From Pseudisothecium myosuroides (taxonomy: Eukaryota > Streptophyta > Bryopsida > Hypnales > Lembophyllaceae): a stretch of 64,000 nt of DNA. Every line of letters begins with the position of its first letter. Positions within the stretch are counted from its first letter, which is position 1. A program made the position numbers and the translations under genes. The stretch is from contig OX637296.1 in the NCBI GenBank assembly GCA_951799445.1, positions 15,562,001 through 15,626,000 on the forward strand, given 5' to 3'. Below, one piece after another: positions 52,259 to 64,000 of the stretch. The notes beneath the pieces were generated by a model that saw only the letters and a program-made list of their open reading frames with translations, was not told the origin of the DNA and did not search any database.

Positions 52259-52968
52259 TATCAAGACTAACTCAACGTTCAGAAGAAACTTGAGAACAAG
52301 AATATTCCATTTCCCAGTAATAATGAGGCCTACATTTTATTTAGACGCAGTTGCTGAATGCGGTGCAAGCCATCTCAGCTGTAGCTGATCGAAGACGGTG
52401 TGCTTCAGCAATTTATTTAAGTTTCAGTGCTCAATTATGGCTTTCCAGTTTCTGGTAAATTGCAATTGTCAGCTGCACTCGGAGATTTGAACTGCCGAAG
52501 CCAAGCTCCTCATCGAATTTGCATGTAGAGAGGTCACCATTCAGGATGGACGATGTTTTCCTTTACGAGGAAAGTTTTGTAATGCAGCATTGATAGAGCT
52601 TGGAAGAGCTTTATTTATTTCTAGCTGAGAGTGGACGAGAGAGCATTGAAATAGTTAACCCCATCAGTCCCAAGGCCCTTTTGTCATCATTCAATATTAT
52701 TTCTATTGAAAAGAGGAAAAAAATTTACAAAATTTTCTTTTCTTCTTTCATTTTTTCATTTTTTCATTTTCTAAATTTATAATTCAAGCTTTAAAACAAA
52801 ATAAATGCTTGAAAATTTATCTAGAATACCTACACGCTACCTTGTACGTGTATTGTTTTGAATCCGTTACACCAAAACCTAACTATGTAGACTTATGCCT
52901 TACTGGAGCAATTGCAACAGATACAGCTCTCTTATAATATTTGGCAGTTTCGTGTTTGTTCAATTTAA

Positions 52969-53893
52969 TCCCTAAAGGACCAAGGCCTTTTTTCTGTCAA
53001 AAAACACTCAAAACTGCCATATCTATAGCAAAGAGTAAAAAAAATTGAAAATTGTTTTTTTTTCCACATCTAACCATAGGATCTTACACCTAACTAGTAT
53101 GAGAGTGTGGAAAAAATTTCAGAATTTTTGACCGCATAGATTGCAAGATATCTGGGTTTAAAGTGAAAAAAACAAGTTTTTCAGTACATTACGGGACTAG
53201 ATTTTTTTACTTTGAACAATTTTAACTTAAAATTTTTGCACTAGAGAGTTTTGAGCTTTAAATGTTTATAGTGGAGAATTGAGCTTAGAGTTTAGGAGGA
53301 AAAAAAAATTCAAAAAAACTTAATTATCATTCTTAAAAAAATTGTTAAATAGAAGTAGGTATGAGATAGAAGGAAAATCTAAAATATTAATATATTTTAG
53401 ATGGAATAAAAATGCACTAATCCCAATGGTGAGATTATTCTAGCAAGTAAATTAGACCATGTAAAAAAAAATTGAAAAATTGAAAGAATTGCATTCAGAA
53501 ATGAATCCTACAAGTTATTTTTTTCAAAAAGATGCTCTAACTGCCCGAAAAACAAGAATGTCCATAACTTTTTCATAACAAATCCAAATGAAATGAATCA
53601 AAGCTTTCCAGATAGACAAAAATATAATCTATGAGGGAAAAAATATTAAAAAAAAATTCAAATTTTCGTCCATTTTTTTCTTGCTGCCTGGACTGCCCCG
53701 TCCCCTTGTTTGAGCTTATTTGGTCATAACTTTTGTTCCTAGGCACCGATTGTGAAATAAATTATATTTCCACAAAGCTTATCAATTTTTCTATCTCCAA
53801 AAAAAGTTTCAAAAAATCACGACAAAATTTCAGCCTGTAGGTACCTGCCCCAAAACGCATTTGTCCCCTGAAGGGACAATGGTCCTTTAGGGG
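52969..53893. mobile_element. TTAA-flanked element, 925 bp, reversed copy of 33870-34789
   Basis: It starts TCCCTAAAGGACCAAGGCC after TTAA (52965-52968) and ends GACAATGGTCCTTTAGGGG before TTAA (53894-53897). The interior is the reverse complement of the 33870 element, including GAAATTTTTTCCACAC-type text. No open frame of transposase length. Confidence 0.75.
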
Positions 53894-53899
53894 TTAAGC

Positions 53900-56800
53900 T
53901 ACACATGGAATATGATAATCAATCAGATTCCATTATCTTGGGAATCTAATTCTCATCTATAGACCATTGATAATCCATTTCATTCAGTATTTATGAAGCC
54001 ATCATGTTTATCACTATTTTATTGGCAAATTGTGGTGATTATGCTAACACCTAGTAGAAGCTGTTTAAATAGCCCTGATTGGTGATTTATTTATTTAGCC
54101 TCCAAGGCAGTTACGGTTATTTATATAACTTGGGTCACATCCCACACTTGTATTTGACAATTATTTTAACCTTAATATCCACCTGATTTGGTGGCTATGG
54201 GCTCTTAATATTTTGATTTGCATGTAATTAACCCAAATCACAACATAACACCATGATGGCAAGCTATAATAACTTGGCTAATGGACCCTTGTTGCATTTT
54301 CACCAACAGAGTCCATTTCGTGATTTTATAAATACTCTCTGAAATCCTTGCTTCACAAGATATAAGCTTACTAGCTCACTTCTTAAAATTGCCGATATTA
54401 TTCTTCACATAGTTGATAGTCGGATCGTGTTAGTTTATGAATTGCGCTTCTTTTGAGCCGTCAAGCGCTGGTTTTGAGTCCGGATTCTACTAGCTTGGGA
54501 TCGGAGGTGCTGCGCCGCGTTTGAACTTCCGTCGTTCTGTCGTCTCGTGTCTGGAGTTGGTGATTCAAATTTCAACCTGCTTCGTATACCTGCTAGAGTA
54601 ATGCCAAACGCTGGCGGCGTGGCAAACAACTTCAGCTGCACAGCGCGCACGTTGGAGCAACAGTCCGCAAGAATCGGATCTGAAATCCAGGTTCTCTCTG
54701 TCACCTCATAGTGGTTTTGGCGACTCAAAGGATTCAAGCTGTTTTTGTTTCTGGTGATGCGATGCCAAGCAGGGAATTTGGTGGGGAGTGAAGGAGGATC
54801 GCAGGCTGAGCTTTGGCACCATTCTCTGTGGATCTCTTATAAGTCAGGACCATTGCACTCTCTTGAATGAGATCTGTTAAGTTTTTGTTGTTTTGCACGC
54901 TCTGTTGGGGTGCGGTTGGTGGCTCGGACGTTGGATCGAACCACTCAAAACTGCAACACTTGCTTCGTTAAATCTCTCTCGAACCTCTTCTCCTTAGTAT
55001 ACTCTGTCCTCTTAGTCATTGCGCATAGTAATCTAGATCTGCAATCATACTCCCCTCTTTCTTTATTGTTTTTCTTGGCTCACTCAGTTGTCAGGCCTTT
55101 CCTGCATATGGTATGCTTACTGCAATACGGGTTAGCATTAGTGTAGCTCCATACTTAACACAGTTTAGTTAGGTCTGCTCAAAATTTTTGAGTCCTTAGG
55201 GTTTGCTTACTTCTCTTCTGGAACTCAAAACATTCATGCTGCTGCACTGACTTGCCTCAGTTTGGGGCGTTTCCACTTCAGCTAGCTGTTGGAGCGGTAT
55301 TAGTTTAGCTTAGCCTACAAAACATGTAAGTTCCAGTCTTGTTTGATTTCACCACGCTATCGCATCCACTGTTTGATCAATCACACGCATAGATCTGGCT
55401 GTTGTCTGAACCTGGACCCTAAAGAAATTGCTTGGTAGACTGGGGAAATTCTCGTCGTGAGAACGCTGTCTAGTCCGCAGCGCATCACTGAATTTCGTCA
55501 GTTTAGGGTTTCCTCGATCCAGATCGAGGTCTGCAATCCGCTATTCTTGGTAACGTCTACATGCCTAGTTACATTAGATTCGGTTACAAATTTGTAACTC
55601 GATTGGTCTCCCCTTCAGTCTGTTCGGCTAACGAACTTTGAAGTCTGGCTGCGTTCGGAGCGCTTCAGCCTTTGCTTTGCGATTTTAATTATCTGAGATT
55701 CAAACCCTGTGTGTTCGATAGATAACTTGACCTATTTCGATAGATCGGATCCAGTAACAGTCATGCCCTGGAGTTCCAGCAAGCATACGCTTTCGGTCCT
55801 CGTATCCTAGTTAAATCTAAATAGTCTTTGTGAGTGAGAGGAAAGATAAAGAAAGAAAAAAAAAAAATGCTTTTTTGAAACTTCCCTGTTATAATCAGAG
55901 TAGATTCTATTTCTCTATCGAAAATCTTACTCTTAATTGGATATAGGCATCAACTTTGCTTGAACACAAGAAATCCAGTTTGTATCATACAGAGAAATAG
56001 GCTTATTTATAACCATCCAGTTGCGGAAGCTTTATCGATGTAATGAATCAATCAATAGTAATGACCATATACCAAGTCAAGCATTCTCAAAGAACACTTA
56101 ATCAGTGGTAGGTAAGTGTCGACAATTAGTGACCAAGCCTACTATTACAACCTTATAACATGGACGTAGTCCATCAAAAAAATTGGGTGTGTAAAATCAG
56201 TTCCTGGCTTAAATGGAAAACATGCAGCCTATAAGTTTTGAGAAGAGTCAAATCGAACAATACTCAGAGAACATATAGTGTGCATCAAGTAATAAGAATG
56301 AGTATCTAAGCCCAAATATTTACAACCACCAAATTTGGATGTTACTCCAACAAGCCGTGGGTACCAGCAAATAAAATCTAAGCTTAGTTTCAAAGTTTCA
56401 GCATAACATTTGTGAGAACAGAACTAGCAAACGAGATGATATCCTGATCCCAACGACTGAAGCTCAAGGAGATAATTGATCAGGCCGAATTGATCACTGA
56501 TCAGACCAGACAGATCATCGATTAGGCCAAATTGATCACCGATCAGGCCAAATTGATCAGTTTGAATGAAAGCAAAACACAATTAGAACTCAGTATGAAC
56601 TGACTGGTATGATAATTTGAAACTTCCAGGTCAAGTATGTTGGAGTCCAACAAGTGACTCATACTCCAAAACCATAGCTTGCACGTTTTTTGAAATTTTT
56701 GAAAAAAATTCCTGGAGGTGGTAACCCTCACCTGTACCCATGCCACACAACAAACAATTAGTATGCCACATGACGTGCACGAGGTGTCTGCAGGTTACCA

Positions 56801-57942
56801 CTACTTGTTATCATAAGTTCACCAAAGAAGATCATCAAACCAACACAAAAAGAACAACATAAGTTAAAACCTAATATGTTGGTAACAAAACTACTATAGT
56901 ATCAGTAGACACATGTTGGCCGCTTATTTGAGAACCAAGCACCATATTTGTAAGCTTAAAATTGATCCAGTCCAATCAGCCCTTGAGAAATCACCACACC
57001 AAACTTGCTAATTGTGACAAACGAAGCAAAAAGCTGTGATTTGAGTGTGTATCGTAAGTATGGCTCAGCTCTGAGAAAGACCAACCGTCTGAAACAGTAT
57101 GGAGAAGCCAGCTCATTCAAGTGATTGGCTTACCAACCAAATATTAATAATAAAACCAGACTTACACAGGCGAGTTAAGGCACAAAGCCCCAAGGCCGTC
57201 AAATCCTTTTTTAATTAGGGGACATACAAAGATATTAAGAGATATTAAGCTCTTAGTATTACTTGCTATGTCAGAACCCCAAGGCAGTAATCAACCATGG
57301 AACAGATTAACATGTAATCAGTATCATGAAGTTGATACGTTATTGCAATACTTACTATGGTACTTGTATTAAAGTTTATAAACATACCATTTTTGGTATA
57401 TAAATAGTTTGCTTATAAAGAATATTTGTATTTGTAATGTATAAAAACACTAGGTATATACTTATAGATAAATATTGTTTATCATTAGAAAGCAGTAGAC
57501 TTCTTGAAACCCCAAGGAATAGAACCTGGAATTTAAGTCTAAAAAAAGAAAAAAGAAAAAAAAGAATATAAATTTTTTATTTTTTTTACTACTATTTAAT
57601 TTCACTATACCTACTACGTCTGGATCAGCGTAGTGGGCTTCCAGTTTACTCATACTTTTAGTGCAATTACCTCTACCTAGATTAGGTTTATTAGCTTCAG
57701 TTAGTTCAGTATATGATTGCGGGCTTCATGGTTCTATGAACCTCAGTGCTAGTTCCAAGTTCTATTAATTCTCCTTCTCTCCTAGGCTCTCGTTGTTATG
57801 ATTTAGTTTCAGTATCGTGTAGCTGTCCAAACAACCAATTGCCAATCCTATAGATTAAATTAGCTGATTGTTAGGTCAACTCGTCATCATTGGCTGGTTT
57901 CACTACAGTCACTACTGTTAATCAACCCGTAGTGCCTTAGCT
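53900..57942. other. Gene-free stretch before the LINE
   Basis: No gene is supported. 54,430-55,850 is less AT-rich and lacks the small transposons; it could be old regulatory or 5' retroelement sequence. Short repeats of TTGATCA/GATCAGGCCAAA lie at 56,470-56,562. A purine tract (AAAAAAAGAAAAAAGAAAAA) lies at 57,541-57,565. The last few hundred bases before 57,943 are probably the LINE 5' UTR. Confidence 0.35.
56470..56562. repeat. Short tandem repeat of TGATCA-containing units
   Basis: About four diverged units of 20-25 bp carry AATTGATCA and GATCAGGCC, for example GATCAGGCCAAATTGATCA. The palindromic TGATCA recurs several times. It may be a local slippage product. Confidence 0.5.
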
Positions 57943-60709
57943 ATGACGTCATACAGAGGCATTGTCAGAGAAGGGCGCTCCATCTCTGGTGATGAGTTCT
58001 TCGACCTGCACAACCAACACGCATGCAATATTCAATTAGAGCAAGACAAGGAGCAAAGAGGTTTTCAGAGATCTGCTCACCTTGCCAGGAGTCAATACCC
58101 AAGCCAACAACTCGGCGCAGTTCGACATGACATCCCTCCTATTGAACAAGCTCAGTGGCAGCATGATCAATGTCAATTCCCAGACCGAAGAGATCAGAAT
58201 GGTGGTCTTCATGGGCGATACCAAAGTGAGCTAGCTCCAGCACCGCCGCGTATCAATCTCCATCAAGATCGGCAACCTCCAGCTCCACAGCGTACCGATC
58301 TCCATCAAGATCAGCCTCCTCCAGCTCCACAATGTACCGATCTCCATCAAGATCGACCACCTCCAACGCCACAACGTACCGATCTCCATCAAGATCGGCC
58401 ACCTCCAACGCCACAACGTACCAATCTCCATCAAGATCGGCCACCTCCAACATCGCTGCGTACCAATCTCTATCAAGATCAGCCTCCTCCAGCACCGCAG
58501 CGTACCAGTCTCCATCAAGATCGGCCACCTCCAGCACCACAGCGTTCTGATTTGCAACACGGTCGGCTACCTCCAGCACCTCATCTTAATCCATTTGTGG
58601 CTTCTTCGGGGGAAGTGCTGCCACCTGCCTTGCATCGCAACTGGGCTGGGTTGCTCATCCAGTCTCACAAGGTACTCCCACGTTTTGCTATCGATTCGTC
58701 AGCTTTAGAACAGGAAGTCTAGTCCTTGCAGAACCGTGTGGTGATAGCCAGCTTCGTAGGAGGGAAGCTGGATGAATCGTCCATACATTCGTGGCTATCT
58801 GATCTTGATTACTTACTACGCCCATACCGCATCATTTATTACAAACCAGCCGGGAATGGGTTTTTCTATGTCAAACTAGACTGCAAAGAGGCGGTGGAAA
58901 AAGCTATCAATTTCCAATTGCATAGGTTCCCCATGGGTGAGGCGTCATACCAACAATGGCAGTTAGGCTTCTTTCAACCCTAACTCTTCTATTAGTATTA
59001 GTCACCCTTGCTGGCTTATTCTTGAGGGACTACCCCTCAAATACATCCCATTTTCTGGCATGATCTCTAGTCTCCTTGGAAGGGTCCTTGCAACTGACAT
59101 CCTTGATCCAGCCTTCAGCCCTCATAGATATTGCGTGGCTCTAAACCTAGCTCAAGGGTGGACGTCAAAAATCCTCATCCAAGACAATCAAGGTGGAGAT
59201 ATTGAGATACGGGTGATTTACGAAGATCCAAGGCTTAATTGCAAATCTTGTCTAGCATCCTCGCATCCTACGCCTGAGTGCCCTGCTCTATTATATAGCA
59301 ACAATTAAGACATTCGCAAAGCTAACCATGATCCAGTTCATCAAGATACCAATTCAACTGCCCGTCCCTCAGCTCCTATATACTCCAGACCCCAACTAGT
59401 TGGCAGTTCGAATTCCAACTCTAACCGCAACAGACGTTAAAATTGCCACAGCTCAAATCACAATCAACAAACCCGCCCCTCTCCTCCCATCCCAGACGCC
59501 GAAGGCTTCATCCCAGTACGTGCTCGCAAACATAGCAGCGGCCCTCGCAATCCCGCAATACCGGCCACTTCGACTCAGCTCTGGGCCAGGAAGGTGTCAG
59601 TCGAGCGTCGCAGCGAAGTACGTGAAGAACAAGTCGGCATTCCCTCCATTGTGGCATCCTCAAAGTTAGCCTCTCCTCCAATTGATCCACCTGAGGTGCA
59701 ACCCCCAGTTAACTCTCCTAAGTCCCAGTCAACCCCAACTCCAACCCCAATCCCAATCTTTAGAACCAATTCCTACTACAAGTACAACCCTGAGTACCAT
59801 AACTCCAACTATCGTCCCACTACCTGTTCAGAGTACAAGTACCACCCTGAGTTGTTACCTTTCCCCCCTATCCTCCCTAGTAACATCATTCCCCAACATA
59901 TATCTGACCTAGAAAACCCTACAATTTCCCATGAAAACAACCTACCCATTTCACAAGACATTAGTACCACCACCCCCAAGTTAGCTCACCCCCAAACCTC
60001 TTGCAACATTATCCCACCTCTCTCCGGCACCCCATCCTCTTCTCCCAACATCAATCTCCAGGCCCAGTTACCCCATCGACCCAATCTTGATCATGCCGAT
60101 CGACAACCCAGTAGCTCTCACACTGGCCTCCTTCCAATAGATGCGTTAAGCTTTTCCCCAGTCTCATCTAACCTTTCAGTCCCATTAATTAGCAATCCCA
60201 TTGTACTGCAAACTCCCTATACTGTCCACTCTATCAATTCACCATTAGATAGCAGCCCAATTGTTATTCAGATCGTGAGCCCTACACAACTTGATCACCT
60301 TAGTTTTCCCCCACCCTTAGAATCAAACCTTGACAAAGAGCTATTTGAAGATGCACAGCTTAACCTCCCTGCTCTCCAAGGGCCGTCGCAGCCTTCCTCT
60401 CCTTCAGCAAAAAACGACACATCATTAGCTATGCGTGTGTTCCATCACATCTTGGGTTCCTTACCACAATGGCTTGCAGATGATCCATCCCCCTTGGAGG
60501 CTCTCCCTGTTGAAGACTTCTCCTTAAGAAGTGTCAAATCACTTGCGAGGAATCAAGGTGATGGTCACTCTCAACCACCGCAAGCTAATGTTACCTTAGT
60601 TACAGCCGATCCCACTTTGGATACTTGGGGAATTAAAAGTAGGTTAAGAAGCCACACATCTGATCGCGCAGGGGGCGCTAGGTATACCCCCGATCCGACT
60701 ATCTTATGA
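57943..60709 (+). pseudogene. LINE ORF1 (RNA-binding/zinc-knuckle protein), broken
   Basis: ORF1 proteins bind the element RNA. The first segment (57943-58983) has a Gln/Pro/His-rich N-terminus, a repeat of PPPAPQRTDLHQDR, a UAG at 58,720, then a fold-like stretch (VIASFVGGKL, FYVKLDC) recalling the DUF4283 domain of plant LINE ORF1. A one-base shift near 58,981 moves the frame. The second segment (58,982-60,709) encodes PCWLILEGLPLKYIPFSGMI and a CCHC knuckle (CKSCLASSHPTPEC, C-x2-C-x4-H-x4-C). It contains TAA stops near 59,306 and 59,440, then DAEGFIPVRARK and a long Pro/Ser/Thr-rich tail. The final TGA overlaps the ORF2 ATG. Confidence 0.8.
58240..58580 (+). repeat. 42-bp coding tandem repeat in LINE ORF1
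   Basis: About eight units encode variants of the 14-residue DLHQDRPPPAPQRT. The DNA unit carries CTCCATCAAGATCGGCC(A/T)CC. Because the unit is a multiple of three, copy number can vary without shifting the frame. The complementary strand is also open here, but only as a by-product of the repeat. Confidence 0.85.
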
Positions 60710-63700
60710 TTTTGAAAATCCTATCTCAAAATGTCAGAGGCTTGAATGACTCCTCTGCAGTAGACAATCTAGGTCAATATATCCAGAAGAATCCTGTGGA
60801 CTTGTTGTTTATACAGGAGCACAAGCTCCGTGGCGCGAGCATCTCCAATCTTGGGAGACAATTATGGAAACGTGCTACTACGTTTTATACTGACGCGGAG
60901 CCAGGCTACACACCTGATGGTACACATGCAGGAAAGGGAGGTGTAGCCTCTTTCATTTCACCAAGGTGGGCTAAGCTGATTTCTCACTCAGGTTCTCTCT
61001 TCGGGGGGAGAGTTCATTGGTTTATCTTATCTAGGATCCCAGGAGGTGATATAGGTTTTGCCAATGTATATGCTCCTAATGAACCTCTAGCCCGTAAAGT
61101 CCTTTGGGAAACCATGTCCAGAGAACTTCCAACATCATGCCGTTGGATTATATTAGGTGACTTTAATATGGTTGAAAGGCGTTCGGATAAAACCAACGCT
61201 TCTGGAAGCTCCTTGACAGCACATGAGAGGCTCCTCTTCAACGGGCTCAAGGATACACTTGAAGTGGCCGAATACCCTTTGACCTCCCCTTCTCTTACTT
61301 ATTCTTGGGACAATGCCCGTACTGATAGCGCTCGTACAATGGCGCGCCTTGACCGTTGTTACGTCTTCTCGGATTCCTCCACTAGCAAAAGACAGATATT
61401 AGAATATAGAATCCGAAGTGACCATACTCGATCCGATCACTACCCCGTCTCTCTTGTCATTGAGCTAGCTAAGGCTTCAAAGCGCCCCAGTAGGTGGGCA
61501 ATGTCTACACTCTATTTTGATGATGCTAACATGGAAATTCGGGCTGCTTGGGAGTCTTCACCAAGTAACGCCTCTTTCTTCTCTAAACTCAAGAGGGTTA
61601 CCCGCACATATTGACGCTATTGCATTAGTCGTGCCAAGAGCTATCGGGAGCAAGAAGTCAATTTATGTGCCCATTTGGATCATGTGAGCATTCAGTTACA
61701 ACTCAACCCTCTTTCGACTCAACTTCAACAGGAGGTAAATAGTCTTCGTTCTAAGCTTGCTGACTTTGAAAATAGGAAGCTAGAAGGGCGCAAGATAAGG
61801 ACTAGGGCCAGATGGAAACTCTTTGGGGACCGACTTTCTGCAGATTTCTTTCATGCGATTCGGGAAACTCCCAACACATTAGCTATTACAGAGTTACGAA
61901 ATGACCAAAGCCAGCTATGCCACGATAGCAGCGAGCTTGAGGACATCTGCACTCAATTCTATATTAGGTTATACTCAAAGGAAACGATGAGTCAGCAGGT
62001 CCGGGTTGATCGAGATGCAATATTATCTTGTGTTACCCGTAAGTTCACACCTTCTATGGCCCAATTGCTGGACCTTCTTTTATCCAAAGACGAACTACAC
62101 CAAGCTTTATTGCAAATGGCGAAAGCTAGAAGTCTTGGTCCTGACGGGCTTACCACGGAGTTCTACTGTCGCTTCTGGGATCTTATAGGTGATGAATTTA
62201 CTGAGATGGTATTGACTTCAATTCTCCAAGGCCACCTCCCAGTAGGCATGACATCTGGGGCCATTGCACTTTTATTCAAAGCAAGTGACCGAGCCGACCT
62301 AGCTAATTGGCGACCTATTACTTTATTAAATGTTTCCTACAAAATTGTCGCCAAAGCTCTCCATATTAGACTTCAACATCTTCTCAAAGATGTCATCAGC
62401 CCCGAGCAATCACCTTTCCTTCCATTTAGACATATTCTAGGTAATATACTTCTACAATATGAGACTGTAGAATGGGCTAAGGACTCTGACCAGGACCTTA
62501 TCTTTTTAAAATTAGACTTTACTAAAGCATATGACGTAGTCTCTTGAGACTTCCTCTTTCTAGTAATGCGGAAATTGGGTATCCCTGAATCATTCATTAG
62601 GCTAGTTTTGATGTTGTTGCAAGACGCCTCAGCCTCGGGTTGCCTCGGGGGGGTCACTTAGAGTGTCCATTAGAAAACACGTGCGAACAAAACTTTGGAC
62701 CCCCTATATTATATCCTAAAATTTAAATAAAATGAAATAAAAAAAATATGACTAGATTTTCCTACTTCAAAAGTTTATGTTTTGAATTATTGATATTTTT
62801 ATTTGTTAATGATAATTAGTTACAAGTTTTTGAAGTAATTAGATACACTGTACAACTGAAAAATAACTTTCACACCCCTATATTATATCCTAAAAAATTG
62901 TCTAAAAAATGAACAAAAAATTTCTAAAAATAGCTCTCTATTGAAAGTTCATTTTGAGTTGAGTATTGATGCAATGGTCATCTAAATGTGATCTCTATAA
63001 ATATTTGAGTTGAAAAACATGCCGTTTTAGGCCATTTTCAACCTCTTATACAAATCATTTCAACTATTATTTTAGTTTGAAATTTTGGCAATAGAAACCT
63101 ATAGTCATTATTAAGCAACCCTCAAAATTTTAAGTTGAAATTATAGTTCATTAGAAACCACTTATTCGCACGTGGTTTGTAGTAAAATACTAGGTGCCCC
63201 CCCCGAGGGTTCTGCTCAATGGGAAGTCTACCACCCCATTCCCCATCAAGTGTGGAGTCAGGCAAGGTTGCCCTCTAGCACCATACCTTTTTCTACTTGT
63301 TGGGGAAGCCCTTCACATGGCAGCATCTGTGGAACAACGTCTAGGAAGAATTCAAGGAATTCAACTCCCTGAAAGTGATCTTCAACAATTAGTACTTCAG
63401 TATGTTGACGATACCGGACTATCTATTAGGGGTCAAGAAGAATATCTTCGCAATACTATCTCTCTTCTCCAATGTTTTGGTTCAGCCACGGGTCTAGTCA
63501 TCAACTGGACTAAGAGTGTTGCTTATTGATTTTCTAAGAATATAAAACCACTATGGCTTGACAGCTTTGGTCTCACTTGGGCTCCCCCGGGTTCGTTATC
63601 TAAGTTACTAGGTGCCCCATTTGGCATTACACTAGAGACCTCCGACATTGACGGCTTTCTCCAACAGAAAATCTCAAAAAAGCTGTCATATTGGACTACT

Positions 63701-64000
63701 CAGCGTCTTTCCCTAGCTGGACGAGCGACAGTGGTCAACGCCATCCTTTTATCTACATTGTATTACTTTATTGTTATATGGAGCGGCTCTCTACAGGTTA
63801 TCTGATCTATCCGAGGCAATATGAGGAACTTCTTCTGGAGCGGCACGGAACATTCATCACGATCCAGGGTAGCCTGGGACGATTGTTGCCTCCCTAAAAG
63901 CATTGGGGGCCTAAAGCTACTTGACCCAGAGGTTTCCCTTACAGCGCTTTTAGCTAAATGGATACTCTTTGCAATCGAGCCGGGCATATCCAACTTGAAG
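60706..64000 (+). pseudogene. LINE ORF2 (APE endonuclease + reverse transcriptase), broken
   Basis: ORF2 nicks the target and primes reverse transcription. 60706-61614 is the endonuclease: SQNVRGLND, IQEHK, ILGDFNM, SDHYPVSLVI. 61615-62547 continues in the same frame with the linker and RT: GPDGLTTEFY, LANWRPITLLNVSYKIVAKA, FLKLDFTKAYD (motif A). After the insertion, 63,210-64,000 has KCGVRQGCPLAPYLFLL (motif B), LQYVDDTG (motif C, YVDD), LGAPFG and later IGGLKLLD. Stops, all TGA, interrupt at 61,612, 62,545, 63,527 and about 63,802. The coding end lies outside the window. Confidence 0.92.
62649..63203. mobile_element. AT-rich insertion in the LINE reverse transcriptase
   Basis: The LINE reading resumes after about 555 bp of AT-rich DNA. 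Its ends are inverted: GGGGTCACTTAG with ACACGTGCGAA on the left, and GGGGCACCTAG with CCACGTGCGAA in the reverse complement of the right. G-runs at the borders (CTCGGGGGGG / CCCCCCCCGAG) blur the target duplication. It is a non-coding MITE. Confidence 0.65.

Larger units (their letters stand above)
50554..52765. repeat. Segmental duplication, right copy
   Basis: It is collinear with 35,561-37,665 and begins directly downstream of RLK3. It differs by two clean insertions (51667-51856 and 51872-52258) whose empty sites survive in the left copy. No intact gene is seen. Confidence 0.65.
57943..64000 (+). mobile_element. L1-type LINE, degenerate, runs off the window
   Basis: A plus-strand non-LTR retrotransposon with ORF1 (57943-60709) and ORF2 (60706 onward: endonuclease, reverse transcriptase). 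Several stop codons and one frameshift in ORF1, four TGA stops in ORF2 and a 0.55-kb insertion in the reverse transcriptase show that it is inactive. The 3' end and poly(A) lie outside the window. Confidence 0.9.

Noticed and set aside
58231..58579. Two minus-strand open frames of about 108 codons with Leu/Trp- or Asp-rich repeats
   Set aside because: They are a by-product of the in-frame 42-bp repeat of LINE ORF1.

Overview
The window is nuclear DNA of a land plant. It has GT-AG introns, phase-2 exons of about 70 nt encoding leucine-rich repeats, plant receptor-like kinases, a violaxanthin de-epoxidase relative, a plastid GluTR-binding-protein relative and an AT-rich background full of small transposons. 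The sequence alone does not fix the lineage. I lean towards a seed-free plant (bryophyte, lycophyte or fern) but this is a weak inference.

Layout. 0-2.4 kb: 3' part of a GluTRBP-like gene (minus strand), a three-copy tandem repeat and a small unidentified membrane-protein gene (minus). 1.8-24.1 kb: a tandem duplication of about 10-12 kb, each unit carrying a 17-exon LRR receptor kinase (RLK1 6973-12778, RLK2 17819-23728); the second unit keeps only a fragment of the small minus-strand gene. 24.1-37.9 kb: gene-free and built from nested inverted-repeat transposons, including a 2-kb array of 177-bp monomers that changes orientation. 39.0-40.2 kb: exons of a violaxanthin de-epoxidase/VDE-related gene that lacks most of its lipocalin domain. 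43.1-43.6 kb: a 5'-truncated retroelement with target duplication. 44.8-50.4 kb: a third receptor kinase (RLK3) with a frameshifted ectodomain and a substituted APE motif, probably a pseudogene. 50.5-52.8 kb duplicates 35.6-37.7 kb. 57.9 kb to the end: a degenerate L1-type LINE (ORF1 with zinc knuckle, ORF2 with endonuclease and reverse transcriptase).

The most notable content is transposon biology that the paralogues make readable, because one copy often shows the empty site. One family has ends beginning CCC(C) inside TTAA (piggyBac-like hallmark); at least six copies have both ends, and one lies in the last exon of RLK1, where it supplies a new C-terminus and stop codon. A second family has GGGTGATTGCA ends and 4-bp target duplications (TACT, GCAT, ATAC), a size uncommon for plant DNA transposons. 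Several TA-flanked MITE families are also present.

The three kinases are paralogous surface receptors with an RD-type kinase domain. Their ectodomain resembles LRR-VIII-1 (HPCA1-like) proteins while the kinase domain reads more like LRR-VIII-2. No operon-like or biosynthetic grouping links the other genes.
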